Assembly: GCA_030512335.1 (NCBI GenBank)
Contig: JAULSU010000003.1
Location: 5,394,001-5,458,000 of the forward strand
DNA: 64,000 nucleotides
Source: Immersiella caudata
Lineage: Eukaryota; Ascomycota; Sordariomycetes; Sordariales; Lasiosphaeriaceae
Reading direction: 5' to 3'
Shown: positions 44,368 through 55,597 of the stretch, piece by piece
How the letters are laid out: the number at the start of each line of letters is the position of its first letter
Position numbering within the stretch: the stretch's first letter is position 1
The notes under the pieces: model-generated
What the model was told of the DNA's origin: nothing
Database searches by the model: none
Seen by the model: the letters and a program-made list of their open reading frames with translations, nothing else
Position numbers and translations under genes: made by a program

Positions 44368-45022
44368 TCAGACCCTCAGCCGCTTTCTTGCCCTGTCGTT
44401 CTCCTCTTCCTCGTCTTCGTCATCATCCTCATCACCTTCCTCATCCTCATTCTCGTCTCGACCAAAACCGTCAGAGTCGTAGGTGCAATCCGAGTCTGGA
44501 TCGACCGGTTCAAGACCATGGCGTTTGTTCTTATTCGGGTCTGACACATGACGACTCATTCTGCATCCCTCTTCGTCACCCCCCTTCTCACAGCACGTCC
44601 AGATGAAGCCCTCCGGGTACTCGCTGCGGCAAAAGTCCGAGTCAATCGTCCCGTGGCATCTTTCGTCATGATCAGCCCAGAAGTCAGAGTCATAGTCGGG
44701 TTCCATCTCGCCTGTTACGAGGTTAGGATACTGGAGGAAGACTGTCAATCCCTAATGGCCTCAGAACAGACTTACCACTGTGGTACCGACAACCCTTTGC
44801 TTTGTTGTCCGTTTTGTCAAACGCGGATTCGCACTGAACGCAGATTTGGATGACCGGAGATGGCGAGCGCGCCCGCTTTGAGGTAGAATTTGGTACATGT
44901 ACCGCATTTAATTGTCGATAATAATCCAGAGCCTTCTTGCGAACTTCGTTGTCATCACAGAGGGCGATGAGAATCGCCCGCACCTGTCCGCTGTCGGCGT
45001 TTTTGAGCTGTTCCACACTCAT
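44368..45022 (-). CDS. Cys/His-rich acidic protein, possible zinc-binding
   Basis: A 196-aa protein from two exons, 44776-45022 and 44711-44368, joined by a 64-bp phase-1 intron with GTAAGT and AACAG borders. The start MSVEQLKNADSGQVRAIL was chosen because a helical domain of about 45 residues begins there. A basic linker SKRARSPSP then leads to a metal-site-like block: CVQCESAF, GCRYHSGEM, DERCHG, WTCCEKGGDEEGC and RHV, spanning about residues 65-140. The order of Cys and His resembles zinc-ribbon-like proteins found in many fungi, whose role I do not know. The C-terminus is strongly acidic (runs of Asp and Glu) and ends with basic ARKRLRV. The first exon overlaps an open frame of the HET relic upstream on the same strand. 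Confidence 0.78.
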
Positions 45023-45234
45023 TTCTGTGTTGAGAAGGTTCAAGGTCGCTGTAGGGAAGGTCGCCAGGTCAGGCCTTCCTCTTTCCGAGGGTTGAAGGGC
45101 TCCGATATTATTCCCGGGGCTGAGGTCTTCGCATGCGACTGAACCTGTGCATTGTGCAAACTTTCTCCACAACGCGAATCGATTTTTCGTTGCCAGGGCA
45201 ACCAAGCCACAATGACGTACCCCCCCACCTCCCC

Positions 45235-45796
45235 TTGACCACCTGTCAGCAAAGGAAATATTCACCCTGGGGCGATCTTCAATCGAAGAAGCCTGCCCGT
45301 GCATGACTCCATGGACATAAGCCTCCCCCAAAACTTCATACCATCCCTCCCCCCGTTTCCTCAGAACCACCGGCATCTTCGCACCACAGAGAATCCACAC
45401 CTCATCATCCTTGTACGCATCAGCCGGTGCTAATCCCAGCACGTCTCCAAACTTCGAGTCCCGGAGGTAGACTACTACGCGGTCCTTCAGGGAGCGATGC
45501 ATCTGCACCCAAAAGTCATCCTTCTTCAACTCGGGAATCCTCTCCCCGATGATCCTAGCCTTTGTGGTAGGTTTTGGGTCATTCTCAGAGTACACGGAAT
45601 TTTGCTCCCCGGCCATGTACTTTCTAATGATGGCCCGACGGGGCTTGAAAAGCTCGCAGCTGCAGAGGCTGTCCGGGGGCTCGAGTGCAATGGTCTTCTC
45701 GAGTTTTGGGCAGCCGTGTTCGATGGCCTGTATAATGAGTGCGGTGAGGAACTGGTCCCTCAGATCCTCAGCGGGAGAAGGTGATCTGCCGTGCAA
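45235..45796 (-). pseudogene. C-terminal relic of a HET-type protein
   Basis: An open frame without a convincing start encodes DEVWILCGAKMPVVLRKRGE followed by EVLGEAYVHGVMHGQ, the usual ending of fungal HET proteins. Before it lie IIRKYMAGEQNS and DRVVVYLRDSKFGDVLGLAP. The HET domain itself (SYCWG, WIDAICINQ) is absent, and stops close the frame a short way upstream (about 45845). The frame also continues past the natural end. This is best read as a 5'-truncated gene fragment. Confidence 0.55.
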
Positions 45797-46110
45797 ATGT
45801 GTCGCGATTGAGGGGACGTGCGAAAAGACCCGCGGCTATTACGAACTCGAACCTCAAACTACGGTGTGGTGTTAGCTGATCTCCATGTTCTCTCGGATTT
45901 GTTTACTTACAGTCCAACTCCGATCATGGTCGATGCGAAGCTCTGGAGCACGATTGGGAAGTCGAACAGGTGGTCCCAGCCCCTTTTCTTGTCGCCACGT
46001 GGGTTGCGGATAAACGAGGTTTGACCAAGGCAGTGTCCCTCGACGGGGAGTGCTGGGTTTTCCAGCAATCCAGGGTTATCAAGAGTCCAGCCATGCTTCC
46101 CGGAAGCCAT
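45768..46110 (-). other. Possible small two-exon gene or gene fragment
   Basis: A frame ending HLFDFPIVLQSFASTMIGVG reaches a good donor (GTAAGT near 45894) and, after an intron with branch GCTAAC and acceptor CCGTAG, continues as LRFEFVIAAGLFARPLNRDT to a stop at 45768-45770. The splice is in phase, but no start codon with support and no family were found. It overlaps the HET relic in another frame, so at most one of the two readings is likely real here. Confidence 0.25.
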
Positions 46111-47042
46111 CCAACTCGAAACCCCTTCCCGTCTCTGCAGCCATCGCTTCGCCGTCGTGCTTGGTGCTGAAGTCGGGGACCTAAGAGAGTAACGAGTAGA
46201 TGCTCCGGTTCTTGTTAGGCTCTCGGTGGGCCAAAATTCTTAAGTCACTGGACAAACGAGCAAGATGTCGGGCAGCCCGCGTGTACACGACGTCAACTGG
46301 TGCCTTATAGTCCACCTTGAAGTCGTCCCTTCAATCCCACACGCCAACCCAAGCAAAAGCGTAGAGTTCATCCCTGGGATCCGTTACCTCGGTATTTTGT
46401 TTCTCCAACAACGCATGCAGCCCTGTAGCTGGCTTCTATGTGTAAATGTGGCCTATTTTAAATCCCCATCATGCGACTCCGCCCGGCTCTGGCTGGAAGT
46501 CCAGGCGCTCCGTGCAGGGCGCCCACGCACCTACAGCAAACCAAGCGATTTTCACTGGTGGCTTGCCGCTGCCCCGCGCCTCCTCAAAACCCCTGCCGAT
46601 TTCGCCTTTCGTAAGGGCACCAACCCAAAGAAATTCTTGCCCTATTTAGCGGTCTGTGTATCTCTTTTCGTCAACGCAACAACGAGCCTTTCCACAGTAT
46701 CTCTGCGTGTGTGCTAAGTTTGTTGAGAGCTGCGCGACGCTGGGTCTAGTGTGTAAGACTGCTTATCACAGACGTTGATCGCGATATAGGTACACGTGTG
46801 TTAGGTTTGCGTGCCACATTGAGTCTCCCGCAGCGGTCCAGAACATTCCGGACTTGAGCTGAACCAAGCCACATACCGAGGATGGACATTCTTACCGATA
46901 TTGATCTTTGTCCTCTGGCCAAGATCGGAGCCTCGCCGCATGCTGGCGGCTGGGTGAAGACGGCTAATAAAGCAGACGCGCTGCATGCGAGTGTGGGAAT
47001 GATGGCCGGCAAGGAAGCAGTGCCGACAAGACGAGCTCGGAG
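46111..47042. other. Intergenic, nothing supported
   Basis: Includes a 150-codon plus-strand open frame at 46265-46717 with no motif or signal. Nothing else was recognised. Confidence 0.4.
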
Positions 47043-48180
47043 ATGGCAGCGTTTATCGACAGCGAACAGTATCCCCCAAAACAAGCGGAGGCGAGCGTGG
47101 CGTCCCTGCCCCATCCTGACACCCATTCCAACCCGATTGCCGCCAATACATCTCAACCGGCGAGATGGCCTCGTCAACTTCATCCGGCACTTTGTCGTTG
47201 CGCTCGCCGCCATCTGCGTCCTGGCTGGCGCTATTGGCTACGGAATCTCAGCCTACTATGTGGCCTCCGAGTTGAACACCAGCACGCTGGGCGACAACCT
47301 CTGCGACAGGGAAGCCGCCGCCGCATCTGCCGAGAGAAATTTTGTCATCGACATCCGCTTTGGCGGCGATTTTTCCTTCGTCGGCGCCAAGCTCATTGAC
47401 CTCACGTAGGCTCTCTTCGTTGGCCAGGGCGGACGGTTCCTCCACGGCTGGATCCTGTACAAGTACGTCGTCGCGGATGCGCTGACTTGGACCATGGAGC
47501 ACTCCACTGTGCCCTACTAGTACTACGTCGAGCTATCCTTCTCAACCGTCTCCTTTACGTCGCTGTGGGCGCTCGGCAAGATGCTAGCCAGGCGACCGTC
47601 TGGATCATGTACGCCGTCCTGCACACGCTCGCGTTCGCCACATTCTGGAGTGCAGCCACGGGTTACCTCGCGCCGAGCACAAGGAGGTATGCGATGCCCG
47701 ACGGCAGCCTGGCGTCCCTCGAATCCGAGGAGCTAACGGTCTGCTGGGCCTTTTGACGGAACGAGGCTCGGTCTCGACGCCAGCTTTGTCGAGTTGGGGC
47801 CGACGCGATTTGTACACGAGCGACAATCTCATCTGTGTGAACGAGCGGGACTATGCGTGGGGCTTCTGGGCCATCGGGCGCTGGGGCGTGTGGCTGGGTT
47901 CCAACGTGAACAGCGAGCTTGTCAAGCATCGGAGACGGACTGGCGATACGATATGAAACGTCTCGATTTGGCTGAATCGGTGAATCGAGACTTGGGCACG
48001 AATACGTGCGCCTATGGTGACGGTGAGCTAGTGAAAGCACTGGAGGGATGCGAATCCGTTGGCTTCTCGGTTGAAACCAAGTTGGGCGGCGGAGGCGAAC
48101 ACATCGGGGTTGCGCCCGAAGGACTGCGGCAACGACCGGTGATTCGATACGGATCAGTCTATGGGGGCTTGACGTCGTAG
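47043..48180 (+). pseudogene. Fungal multi-helix membrane protein gene, multiply broken
   Basis: Pieces of one protein occur in order across several frames: MAAFIDSEQYPPKQAEASVA; RRDGLVNFIRHFVVALAAIC and the rest of a first helix; FVIDIRFGGDFSFVGAKLID; VGQGGRFLHGWILYKYVVAD; YYVELSFSTVSFTSLWALGK; MYAVLHTLAFATFWSAATGY; RLGLDASFVELGP; DNLICVNERDYAWGFW. A TAG follows IDLT, where relatives as I recall them have TGG, and a second TAG follows TVPY; a TGA follows VCWAF. At least three frame changes separate the pieces, and no introns repair them. The parent family is a widespread ascomycete plasma-membrane-type protein without known function. The tail near 48000-48180 (LAESVNRDLGTN) also belongs. Confidence 0.68.
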
Positions 48181-48500
48181 ATGGATAACGGCAGGGGTAA
48201 TCCAGTGAGAGGCACGACTCTCATGTCCGGCACTGGTGTGTCACCACCACGGAAACCGCCCACCCGGAGAGCTGCAACGACACCCTGAAAAGGCGAGACT
48301 CACAAGCAGTCCTCAGTAGCAAGGAGGAGAGGGGTTTCCCTAAGTGATAAACCTGGCCAAAGTTCCAGGCACTTTTCTAGGATGGTCAAGGCTAGCAGGA
48401 CATGAACGCGTTCGAACCAGGCGGGGAGAAATGTCAGGTGGGTGAGGTACGAAGAAGTATATTTTGCGTACCTAGGTTGTGTCTACATTCGTCTCTGCTC
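48181..48500. other. Intergenic, nothing supported
   Basis: Short spacer between the membrane-protein pseudogene and the 3' end of the DUF4267 gene. No feature was seen. Confidence 0.4.
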
Positions 48501-48992
48501 TCAAGACCAAGACAAAACAGCCCCAATGACCGTCCAACCCACCGCACCTCCCGTGAATTGCGCTCCACTGTGATATCATCAGCATCATCTCACCCTCGGT
48601 TGAGCACGCTCCACCAGTTCATGTCCAACTTACAGTCTCGGCCCAACCCGCCTCCACACAACCCAGCAATCCGCCGCACATAGTATCGTCCCCGCCAGAA
48701 TAACCGTCCCAACCTCCCTCCACTTCCCCTGGTACGCAAACGTCCAGAGCGCCGCCGCAATCGAAAGATCCCTCACACCCAACAATGGAACCATAAACCT
48801 CACCGCCTCCGACCTTTCCTCATCCTCTTGTCGCACACCGGCCGTGGCGGCGGGGACTGAAGGTAACGCGAAAAACTCCAGCGCAGCCCGGCGCGGAAAG
48901 ACCACCTCGAATAATCCCAAACCGGTGTAGCTCGCAGCGACGGAGAGTCCAAGGACGCGCCATGTGGAGGTGCTTAGGTAGAAAAATGACAT
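48501..48992 (-). CDS. DUF4267-like small membrane protein
   Basis: A 141-aa integral membrane protein of two exons, 48634-48992 and 48501-48567, with a 66-bp phase-2 intron (GTAAGT, ATCACAG). Four hydrophobic segments are visible: VLGLSVAASYTGLGLFEVVF, FMVPLLGVRDLSIAAALWTF, VGTVILAGTILCAADCWVVW and, only after splicing, VGWTVIGAVLSWS. The RDLS motif after the second helix start and the overall length match DUF4267, a fungal family of unknown function. Recovering a fourth helix by splicing supports the model. There is no signal peptide; it is probably an endomembrane or plasma-membrane protein. Confidence 0.78.
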
Positions 48993-50891
48993 TCTGAAAC
49001 GTGGATGGTGCGGTTACAAGGTTAGAGTAGGTGTAATTTGGGATGACGTGCAGTGCGACGAGAAGGATTGGAAGCGATGGGAGTTAATGGAAAGTTTGTT
49101 GATTGCCAGGGATTCATGGGCTTGCTGCGGGGTAAACTTTCCTGGTTGGGGGTGAGGTCCGGGAGTTGCCGGGTGGCCAATGGGGATTGAGGAATTGTTT
49201 GGCGAGGGATGGGACGGGCAGGGGGTATCGGTGGCTTGTTCCAAGTCGGTTCCATTTTTTTCGCTTTGGAGATGGGGACTGCCGCCTGTCAAAGAAGTGG
49301 AGGGTGCGACGGGACGGTTCGCCTCGAGAAGTTTGGCGGGTATTGAAGCCTCTTTGCACCCTTTTTTTTTTTTTTTTTCCTAGGCTTTGTGAATTTGATG
49401 TCCCCTGAATGTTGTCAACACCACAACGTATGCGCCAGACGTGCGGCAGAGAGATGTGATAGGATGGCATGAGAAACGTAGGAAAATGGGCATTCAATAC
49501 TTCTAGGGATATCCCCGTCTGTAGCACTTGAATCTCTAGCATAGATGAGGTCAAATACACGTTCTTGCCGAATAGAAGGGTAGACATTCCAACGGAGGAC
49601 CTGGTCGACAAGATGCATTTCATTTTCACTACGCAGTCTTCCCTGTCACCATGGATCGAGTACCGAGAAGCAATTCCCGTGCCCTATTGCCGGGAGAGCC
49701 CCAGCTGAGGACTTGCATGCGGCTGCAAACAAAGTAAATTGTATGTTATTGAAGTGCATTGGTAGCACAACCCTGCAGGGCTACCTGAACTACTAAGTAT
49801 AGGTGCACATGTATTAGTAGTCTATCAGTTCATCATAAACAAGCACGGATATCTCTCTTTCCGGCCCAGAGACCGATCTTCTGGATTCTAGCCCAGCCTT
49901 GGCTGCTTCCTGCCAGCGTAGACCGCGAGCAAGTTTCCTCGAGTGGGACGATGGGCCTTACCTCGATCCTCCGTCGGACATCCGGGAACCATACCGTCGT
50001 ACGGGTCAGCAACATCCCTTGGAATACCAGTTTGCCCCTTGCCAAGGCTACCAGAACCGGGTCGGTTAAATCCGCCTAGCCCATCCGTTCGGGAGTCAAG
50101 GTCTGCACCGCGCCGTTGCCGGTCTTGTTGCTCTTGTCACAATCTGGTTGACAATGCGCCCGTCCATGCTGACAGTTCCGCCCGTGCCGCGATATCTCCA
50201 TTAGGAAAGGCCTGTTACGAAGCCCAACTTTTGCCTGGTCGTCTCAACCCGTGTCTTCGGATCGCGGGCGTGGCGCGATGTTGTGCCGGCAGCTAAGGGA
50301 CCAGGTTCCTGGATGGGAAATGGCCTGCAGGTACCAGCTCGCTCGAAATCGTCTTATCGACCAGCTCGGGTAGAAAATGCCGAATGGGCGAATGTGGTCG
50401 CCCTACTTCGTGTGACAAACCACGGCAGCTGAGCGGCAGCAATATGAGCCGGGCCATCTAGCCGGCCGAAGCGAACCGTTGAATCGAGGGGCGGACCTCA
50501 TCAGCCACCAAGAGATAGTACACTTGCAAATGCAATCCGACTTGCAATATTCACCACGAATATCACATCATCCACACAACCCTGTGAAAGCTGCCCTTGG
50601 CTCGCTCATCCGCATCTTGGATTGGCCGGGTGTAAGTGGGTGGATCGAGGCGTATTAGCCGGCATCGAGTACCTCGCTCGGCACCAGGATCCCAGCCTCG
50701 TAGCGTGACAGCGAACTAGGCTCAGCCGATCGTCGCATGGGCTCCACGATGGTCCGGGGGCCCAAGTCCGGGGAACGACAAACGCGCCCGGCGCGGAAAG
50801 CATCGTGCTACTTAAACCCTAAACAAGTCAGCCATCAAAAATCCCCGAAACCAGGTTCATCATCCCAGATCTACCAGATCCTACCATCAAG
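48993..50891. other. Intergenic, 1.9 kb with a T17 tract
   Basis: A run of 17 T lies at 49362-49378. No coding frame on either strand shows family resemblance. The last 130 bp are the promoter and leader of the LamG gene, with a C/A-rich stretch before the ATG. Confidence 0.5.
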
Positions 50892-51911
50892 ATGCATTCC
50901 TCCAAGTCCGCCCTCCTCGCCGCCCTGGCATCCCTCGCAGCTACAGCTCAAGGCCGTCTCCTCATCCACCTCCCCCTGAACGAAACCTCCGGCACCCGCG
51001 CCAACGACTGGAGCGGCAGCAACCTCCACGGCACCTACGTCAACGGCCCTCAACTCCAAGGCTCCAACGGCGCGCGCCTCGACGGCGTAAACGACTACAT
51101 CCAGCTCCCCAACAACATCCTCCGCAACCTCGGCTCCCTCACCGCCTCCATCGAAGTCAACATCCGCCCCGAACAGACCGGCCAATACTTCGTCTACGGT
51201 CTCGGCAACACCGCGCGCGAAACCGGCTTCGGCTATGGCTACCTCTTCGCCACGGGCGATCCGCAACTGCGCGTCGGCATCACCCCTACCCACTGGGACT
51301 TTGAAGCCGAAGTGCGTACCAACAGACCTCTTCCCCGTAACATCTGGAAGACCATTACCTTCACCATCGAAGCCGCCAACGGCGGACGTCTCGGGTTGTA
51401 CGATGACGGGCGATACATCGCCGGACGGACCAACACCCTTCCTATCACCGCGCCGGGGCTGATCAATTCGGGTGCGACTGTCAACAACTACATCGGTCGA
51501 TCCGTGTTCCAGCTCGACAAGTACCTCGCCGGCTCGGTGCGGAACTTTCGGTTGTACGATAACGTGCTGTCTGCCAACGAAATCGCGGCGCTGCATCGGC
51601 CGCAGACACAGCCTACGCAGCCTACGCAGCCGACGAACCCGACACAGCCGAGGCCGGAGGATAGAGTGACGACGGCGTTGACGTCGATTAGCATTCCCAA
51701 TAGCGATAATATCAGGGGAAATATCAATCTTCCGGCGACGTCAAATGGGTTGGCAATTCGGTGGGAGACGAGCGATTCGAGCGTGGTGCGGGTGAATGGG
51801 TTGGTGACGAGGCCGGTGGGGAGGGATGCCACGGTGGTGTTGACAGCGAGGGTTAGCACGGATGGAGTGAGTGGGGAGAGGTCGTTTTTTATTACTGTTA
51901 AGGGGACTTGA
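50892..51911 (+). CDS. Secreted LamG-type lectin domain plus bacterial Ig-like domain
   Basis: An intronless 339-aa secreted protein. The signal peptide is MHSSKSALLAALASLAATAQ. Residues 22-235 form a LamG/concanavalin-A-like domain (HLPLNETSGTRANDWSGSNL, ARLDGVNDYIQLPN, SVRNFRLYDNVLSANEIAAL), the arrangement seen in carbohydrate-binding modules and in proteins near GH43 enzymes. A linker of TQP repeats (residues 238-256) leads to a small beta domain of about 80 residues (SNGLAIRWETSDSSVVRVNG, ERSFFITVKG) resembling the bacterial Ig-like or aBig type. No catalytic domain is present, so binding rather than cleavage is likely. The Ig-like type is far commoner in bacteria, which hints at an old transfer or domain borrowing, but codon use is like its neighbours. 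Confidence 0.8.
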   Translation: MHSSKSALLAALASLAATAQGRLLIHLPLNETSGTRANDWSGSNLHGTYVNGPQLQGSNGARLDGVNDYIQLPNNILRNLGSLTASIEVNIRPEQTGQYFVYGLGNTARETGFGYGYLFATGDPQLRVGITPTHWDFEAEVRTNRPLPRNIWKTITFTIEAANGGRLGLYDDGRYIAGRTNTLPITAPGLINSGATVNNYIGRSVFQLDKYLAGSVRNFRLYDNVLSANEIAALHRPQTQPTQPTQPTNPTQPRPEDRVTTALTSISIPNSDNIRGNINLPATSNGLAIRWETSDSSVVRVNGLVTRPVGRDATVVLTARVSTDGVSGERSFFITVKGT

Positions 51912-52820
51912 TGATTGGGGATGATGAGGGGGGAAATGATGGTGATGAAAATGATGATGTGGGGGGGGATAACAAGATGAATTGAGTAATACATAATTTG
52001 CATGCAGCTTTTGTTGCCGCTTCTCGGATAAGAGAGATGAACAGCATTGTTTAGACGCTGAAACAATGTACTTGCTCAGAACAAAATTTTTCGTTCTGGC
52101 AAGTGCCGGGACAAAGGATGCGGCACACCTGGAGGTCCGAGGAGAGTGGCCGGCTTATCGATTGGTATTTTGGCAGGCAGGATCAGCTGGAAGAGGAAAC
52201 ATTGCTTCCGCATCGCCTATCAATCTCCATTCTCTCCGGCATGGATCACTGCAACAAATACCCGCGCTATCAGCTCTGTAGATGCAGCGCGACTGTCTCC
52301 TCTCTTTTCTTTCACACTCCGAACGCAATATCTTCGAGATATTCGTCGCTCGTTTCTTTCCAACTGCGCACCAACAACGCCGGCGTCATTGCGGGCCTGA
52401 GCCGCCAGCGAATGATGATTCAGTTTCTTTCTTCGATGTAGCCGCGGGTTGTCATCCAAGAATCGACTCTCGAACCCGCTAGACTGTAGTCTCTGATCGC
52501 GGCCGCCCTGTGAGGGGGAAATACTGCCAAGAGATGCATCTCGGGTCTCATTGGGGTACCCACTGCGATTGGGCCGCTTGGGCTCCCCGTTCAGCGCCCG
52601 AAATAGGGTGGGTTGCTCTCCTTCACCGCAGTGACAGTTACGGCCACAAACCACCCATCGTCGCTTGCTGTTTCCAACCCTCATCTGACCTTTAATCGAA
52701 GCTGTCCTGCTGGCCAAGACGACAACCTCGCATCCGGATTGGGAACGGCACAGCGCTAGAAGCCGAAAACCCCGCATCTGGCGAGCCTTTGTGCAACCTC
52801 CAACGACGACAACGGTCACG
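51912..52820. other. Intergenic, nothing supported
   Basis: A purine-rich G/A/T stretch follows the LamG stop (51905-51970). The rest is the promoter side of the HET gene. No gene was seen. Confidence 0.45.
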
Positions 52821-55321
52821 ATGAAGCAGCACCGAGTCGATCGCGAAGGCCTCGTCCAGGTTTATGAACATTGCCCTCGGCGTCCATATGTCGAGCTCGT
52901 CGTTCCATCGGACTGTGCCGAAGTCACGACCGCAGTATTCATAACCCTATCCCGCGATCAAGGTAGGAGTTAAGGCACCCTCCAAACTCCTGATGCGAAC
53001 CCATTTGATCGATACTGATAACCTTGACAGGATGGGCCGACGATTCAATATCGAATACCTGGTTCGAAGTCGCGCTGCGGCGACCCAAGGGAAGGACCGA
53101 CGTCTCGACCATTAGGATTCAGCACAACCGGGCGGGCAACCCCGAGTTCTTTGAGTTCAAGACGCGCTGGGACGTGCAGGAATCTGGCCGACGCCTGCAG
53201 ACATGGCTCTGGCTGCTTCGACCGGGCGACGTCATCCAGATTGTCCCAAAAGCAGTCTACACGGCCTGGGTAAACATCATCCAGAGCGCCTCCATCGAGA
53301 TCGAATACCGCGAGAGGGATGCCGCAGAGCTAGTGCCGTCTCCAGCCTCCTCCACTGACCAAATCGCTCCATTCTACTCGCCCCTCGACTACAACGCGCA
53401 GCAAATTCGCGTGCTGGTTGTGGACAGCGGTGAGCTTGGCGAAGAGATCCAGGCCCGGTTCGAGCACATCAGTCTGGAGGGTGACTCCGCAACACACAAC
53501 GCCTTCCACGCCCTCTCGTACTGCTGGGGAGAGTCTACTGAACGATTCAACATTACTATTCGGTTAGGAGATCGAGAGTCGGTGCTTCCCGTATCTCCTA
53601 CGGTGAAGAGGGCGATTTGCCGGCTCCGCAAGCCTAACGAGCAGCTGCGCATCTGGATCGACGCTGTATGCATCAACCAAGATGACCTTGAAGAGAGGGC
53701 GAACCAGGTCGCTTTGATGGGACAGATCTACTCGCGCGCCGAGGAGGTGCACGTCTGGCTCGATGAAGAGATGCTTGCGCTTGACGAGTCCCTTCGCCTA
53801 ATCCGCGACGTCTACAATTGCAACCACCGTGTTTGCCCGGGCGGCGACCAATGCGTGTGTTCTGGAACAAAACACATTCTCACGACTGACGAGCTCGATT
53901 CCATCATCGAGGAGACGAAGAGCCCGACTTTCGGCTACGTCTATGGCGTCTTTGGTCGGCACCGCGAGACACCATATTTTGACTCAGTGTCAGTCGAAGT
54001 CTCCGGCGGCGAAGGTAACATCAATCTGGCGTATTTTGTGGAGAACTTCTTCCATCACCCCTGGTTTCAACGCGTTTGGGTCGTGCAGGAGGCCATCTTG
54101 GCGCCCAAGACCACGGTTCATTCAGCCACCGAAGCCGTTGGCTGGGACGAAGTTTTGCTACTGAACGAGATTACCAGCTCCCTCGAATTCAATTCCTCGG
54201 CCGCCAATCTTCGCATGAGGACTTCGATGCCATCAGTCTGGAAGACTTTGGTGCATGATCAGGGTGCTCTCGACGGGACGCCCCCACTGACGATCCTCCA
54301 AGTGTTCCTTGCGGCGTTGGATATGAAGGCGACCGACCCCAGGGACAAACTCTTTGCGCTGCTGCCATTTGGCCGCGAAACGGGACAGGGCAAAGATATT
54401 CCACCGGCGCTGAGACCCGACTACGGCAAGCCTCTGGCTCGCGTTCTTGCCGACTTCACCCGGTGGTGGATCGCTGAGTATCAATCCCTCGACATCTTGT
54501 CGTTGATACACCGTCAACCTGCACGAGCCTGGCGACGCACCCTCTGCGATAAAGACCCGGCAGTGTCTGCCCCTGTCGCGTCCCCAACCTGGGCGGTTGG
54601 TATCGAGGGATACGCTCAATGGTCCAACATGACGTTGGGAGAGCGGTTCCCCTCGTGCTTCCGAGCCTGTGGCGGTAGACGCCCGGACCAAGCCCTCCTC
54701 GCTTCAAGCAAAGGCCTGGACCTCTCACTCCGAGGTTGGCGTCTCGGCACCATCATCGCGTTGGGCTACCCTCCCCGGGAATTGGTTTACGCGTACACCG
54801 GCGAGATCGACGACGGTAGCTCACTCAACGTCGTCTTTCACCGCATGTTTGATCCTTCGGGCCGCACGGGAGAGTGGATGCTCCTCGGTAACAACCATGA
54901 TTTGGGGAAAGAAGACCTATACATGCTGCAAAGAATTCTTGACGGGCATCGATATGGCCATTACGGCTATCTTTCGACGCCCGAACAGTTACAAGAGGTT
55001 CTACGGCCAGTTGAGGGTGAAGGAGGCGAGATACGAGTCGAGCGCTGTCAGTCCAACGGCCTACCTAGCTGCGTTGAAAAGTGCTACTTCGTGACTTCGG
55101 ATGGGCGATGTGGGTTGTGCCCCTGGACCGCGAAGGAGGGAGATGTTGTCACGATTCTTCAAGGCGGGAAGGTGCCGTATTTGCTGAGGCCGCTAGAGAA
55201 GACGTCGCCAGGAGAACTGGACAAGTATGCACTGGTCAGCGAGTGCTTTGTCGAAGGGGTCATGGCGGGTGTAAGTCTTGAAGACGGGACGGACCGGAGT
55301 GAAGTGTTCGTCTTGAGCTAG
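52821..55321 (+). CDS. HET domain protein 1 (heterokaryon incompatibility type)
   Basis: A predicted 810-aa protein. Exon 1 (52821-52962) gives MKQHRVDREGLVQVYEHCPR; a 68-bp phase-1 intron ends CTTGACAG; exon 2 is 53031-55321. Residues about 50-145 form a separate N-terminal module (WADDSISNTWFEVALRRPKG, LLRPGDVIQIVPKAVYTAWV) that is often found in front of HET or ankyrin domains in fungi. The HET domain follows with HALSYCWGE near 207, IWIDAVCINQDDLEERANQV near 255, a YSRAEEVHVWLDE segment near 282 and HPWFQRVWVVQEAI near 390. The C-terminus has the family ending (GDVVTILQGGKVPYLLRPLE, SECFVEGVMAG). Known HET proteins trigger cell death when unlike individuals fuse, often with NLR-type partners. 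The next gene is such a NACHT/STAND locus, although broken. Confidence 0.92.
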
Positions 55322-55597
55322 ATTCGACACTTCCCGGGTTTGGGGGTGGAATTGGACCATGCACAATTGATCAAGTTGGATCTAACTGGACGCCACTTCA
55401 CATGACTGCACTTCTTCCCCTCAACTGGAGATGCTCAATTGCGGGGTGTTTCCTCTTCTCAGGCAGCAATGCCAAGCATCTCCGCCCAAATTCTGAACGA
55501 CAATCTCCTCAGATTTCACGCACTCAGATTTTGGTGGCCCTGATTACCTCAAGCTGGAGACTCGCCTTCCCTGCACCAGTGCACCGAGCACCCCTCG
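55322..55597. other. Short spacer before the STAND locus
   Basis: Contains the presumed promoter of the STAND locus; nothing else was seen. Confidence 0.4.

Noticed and set aside
48405..48425. GTTCGAACC as the T arm of a tRNA
   Set aside because: No matching acceptor, D or anticodon stem around it.
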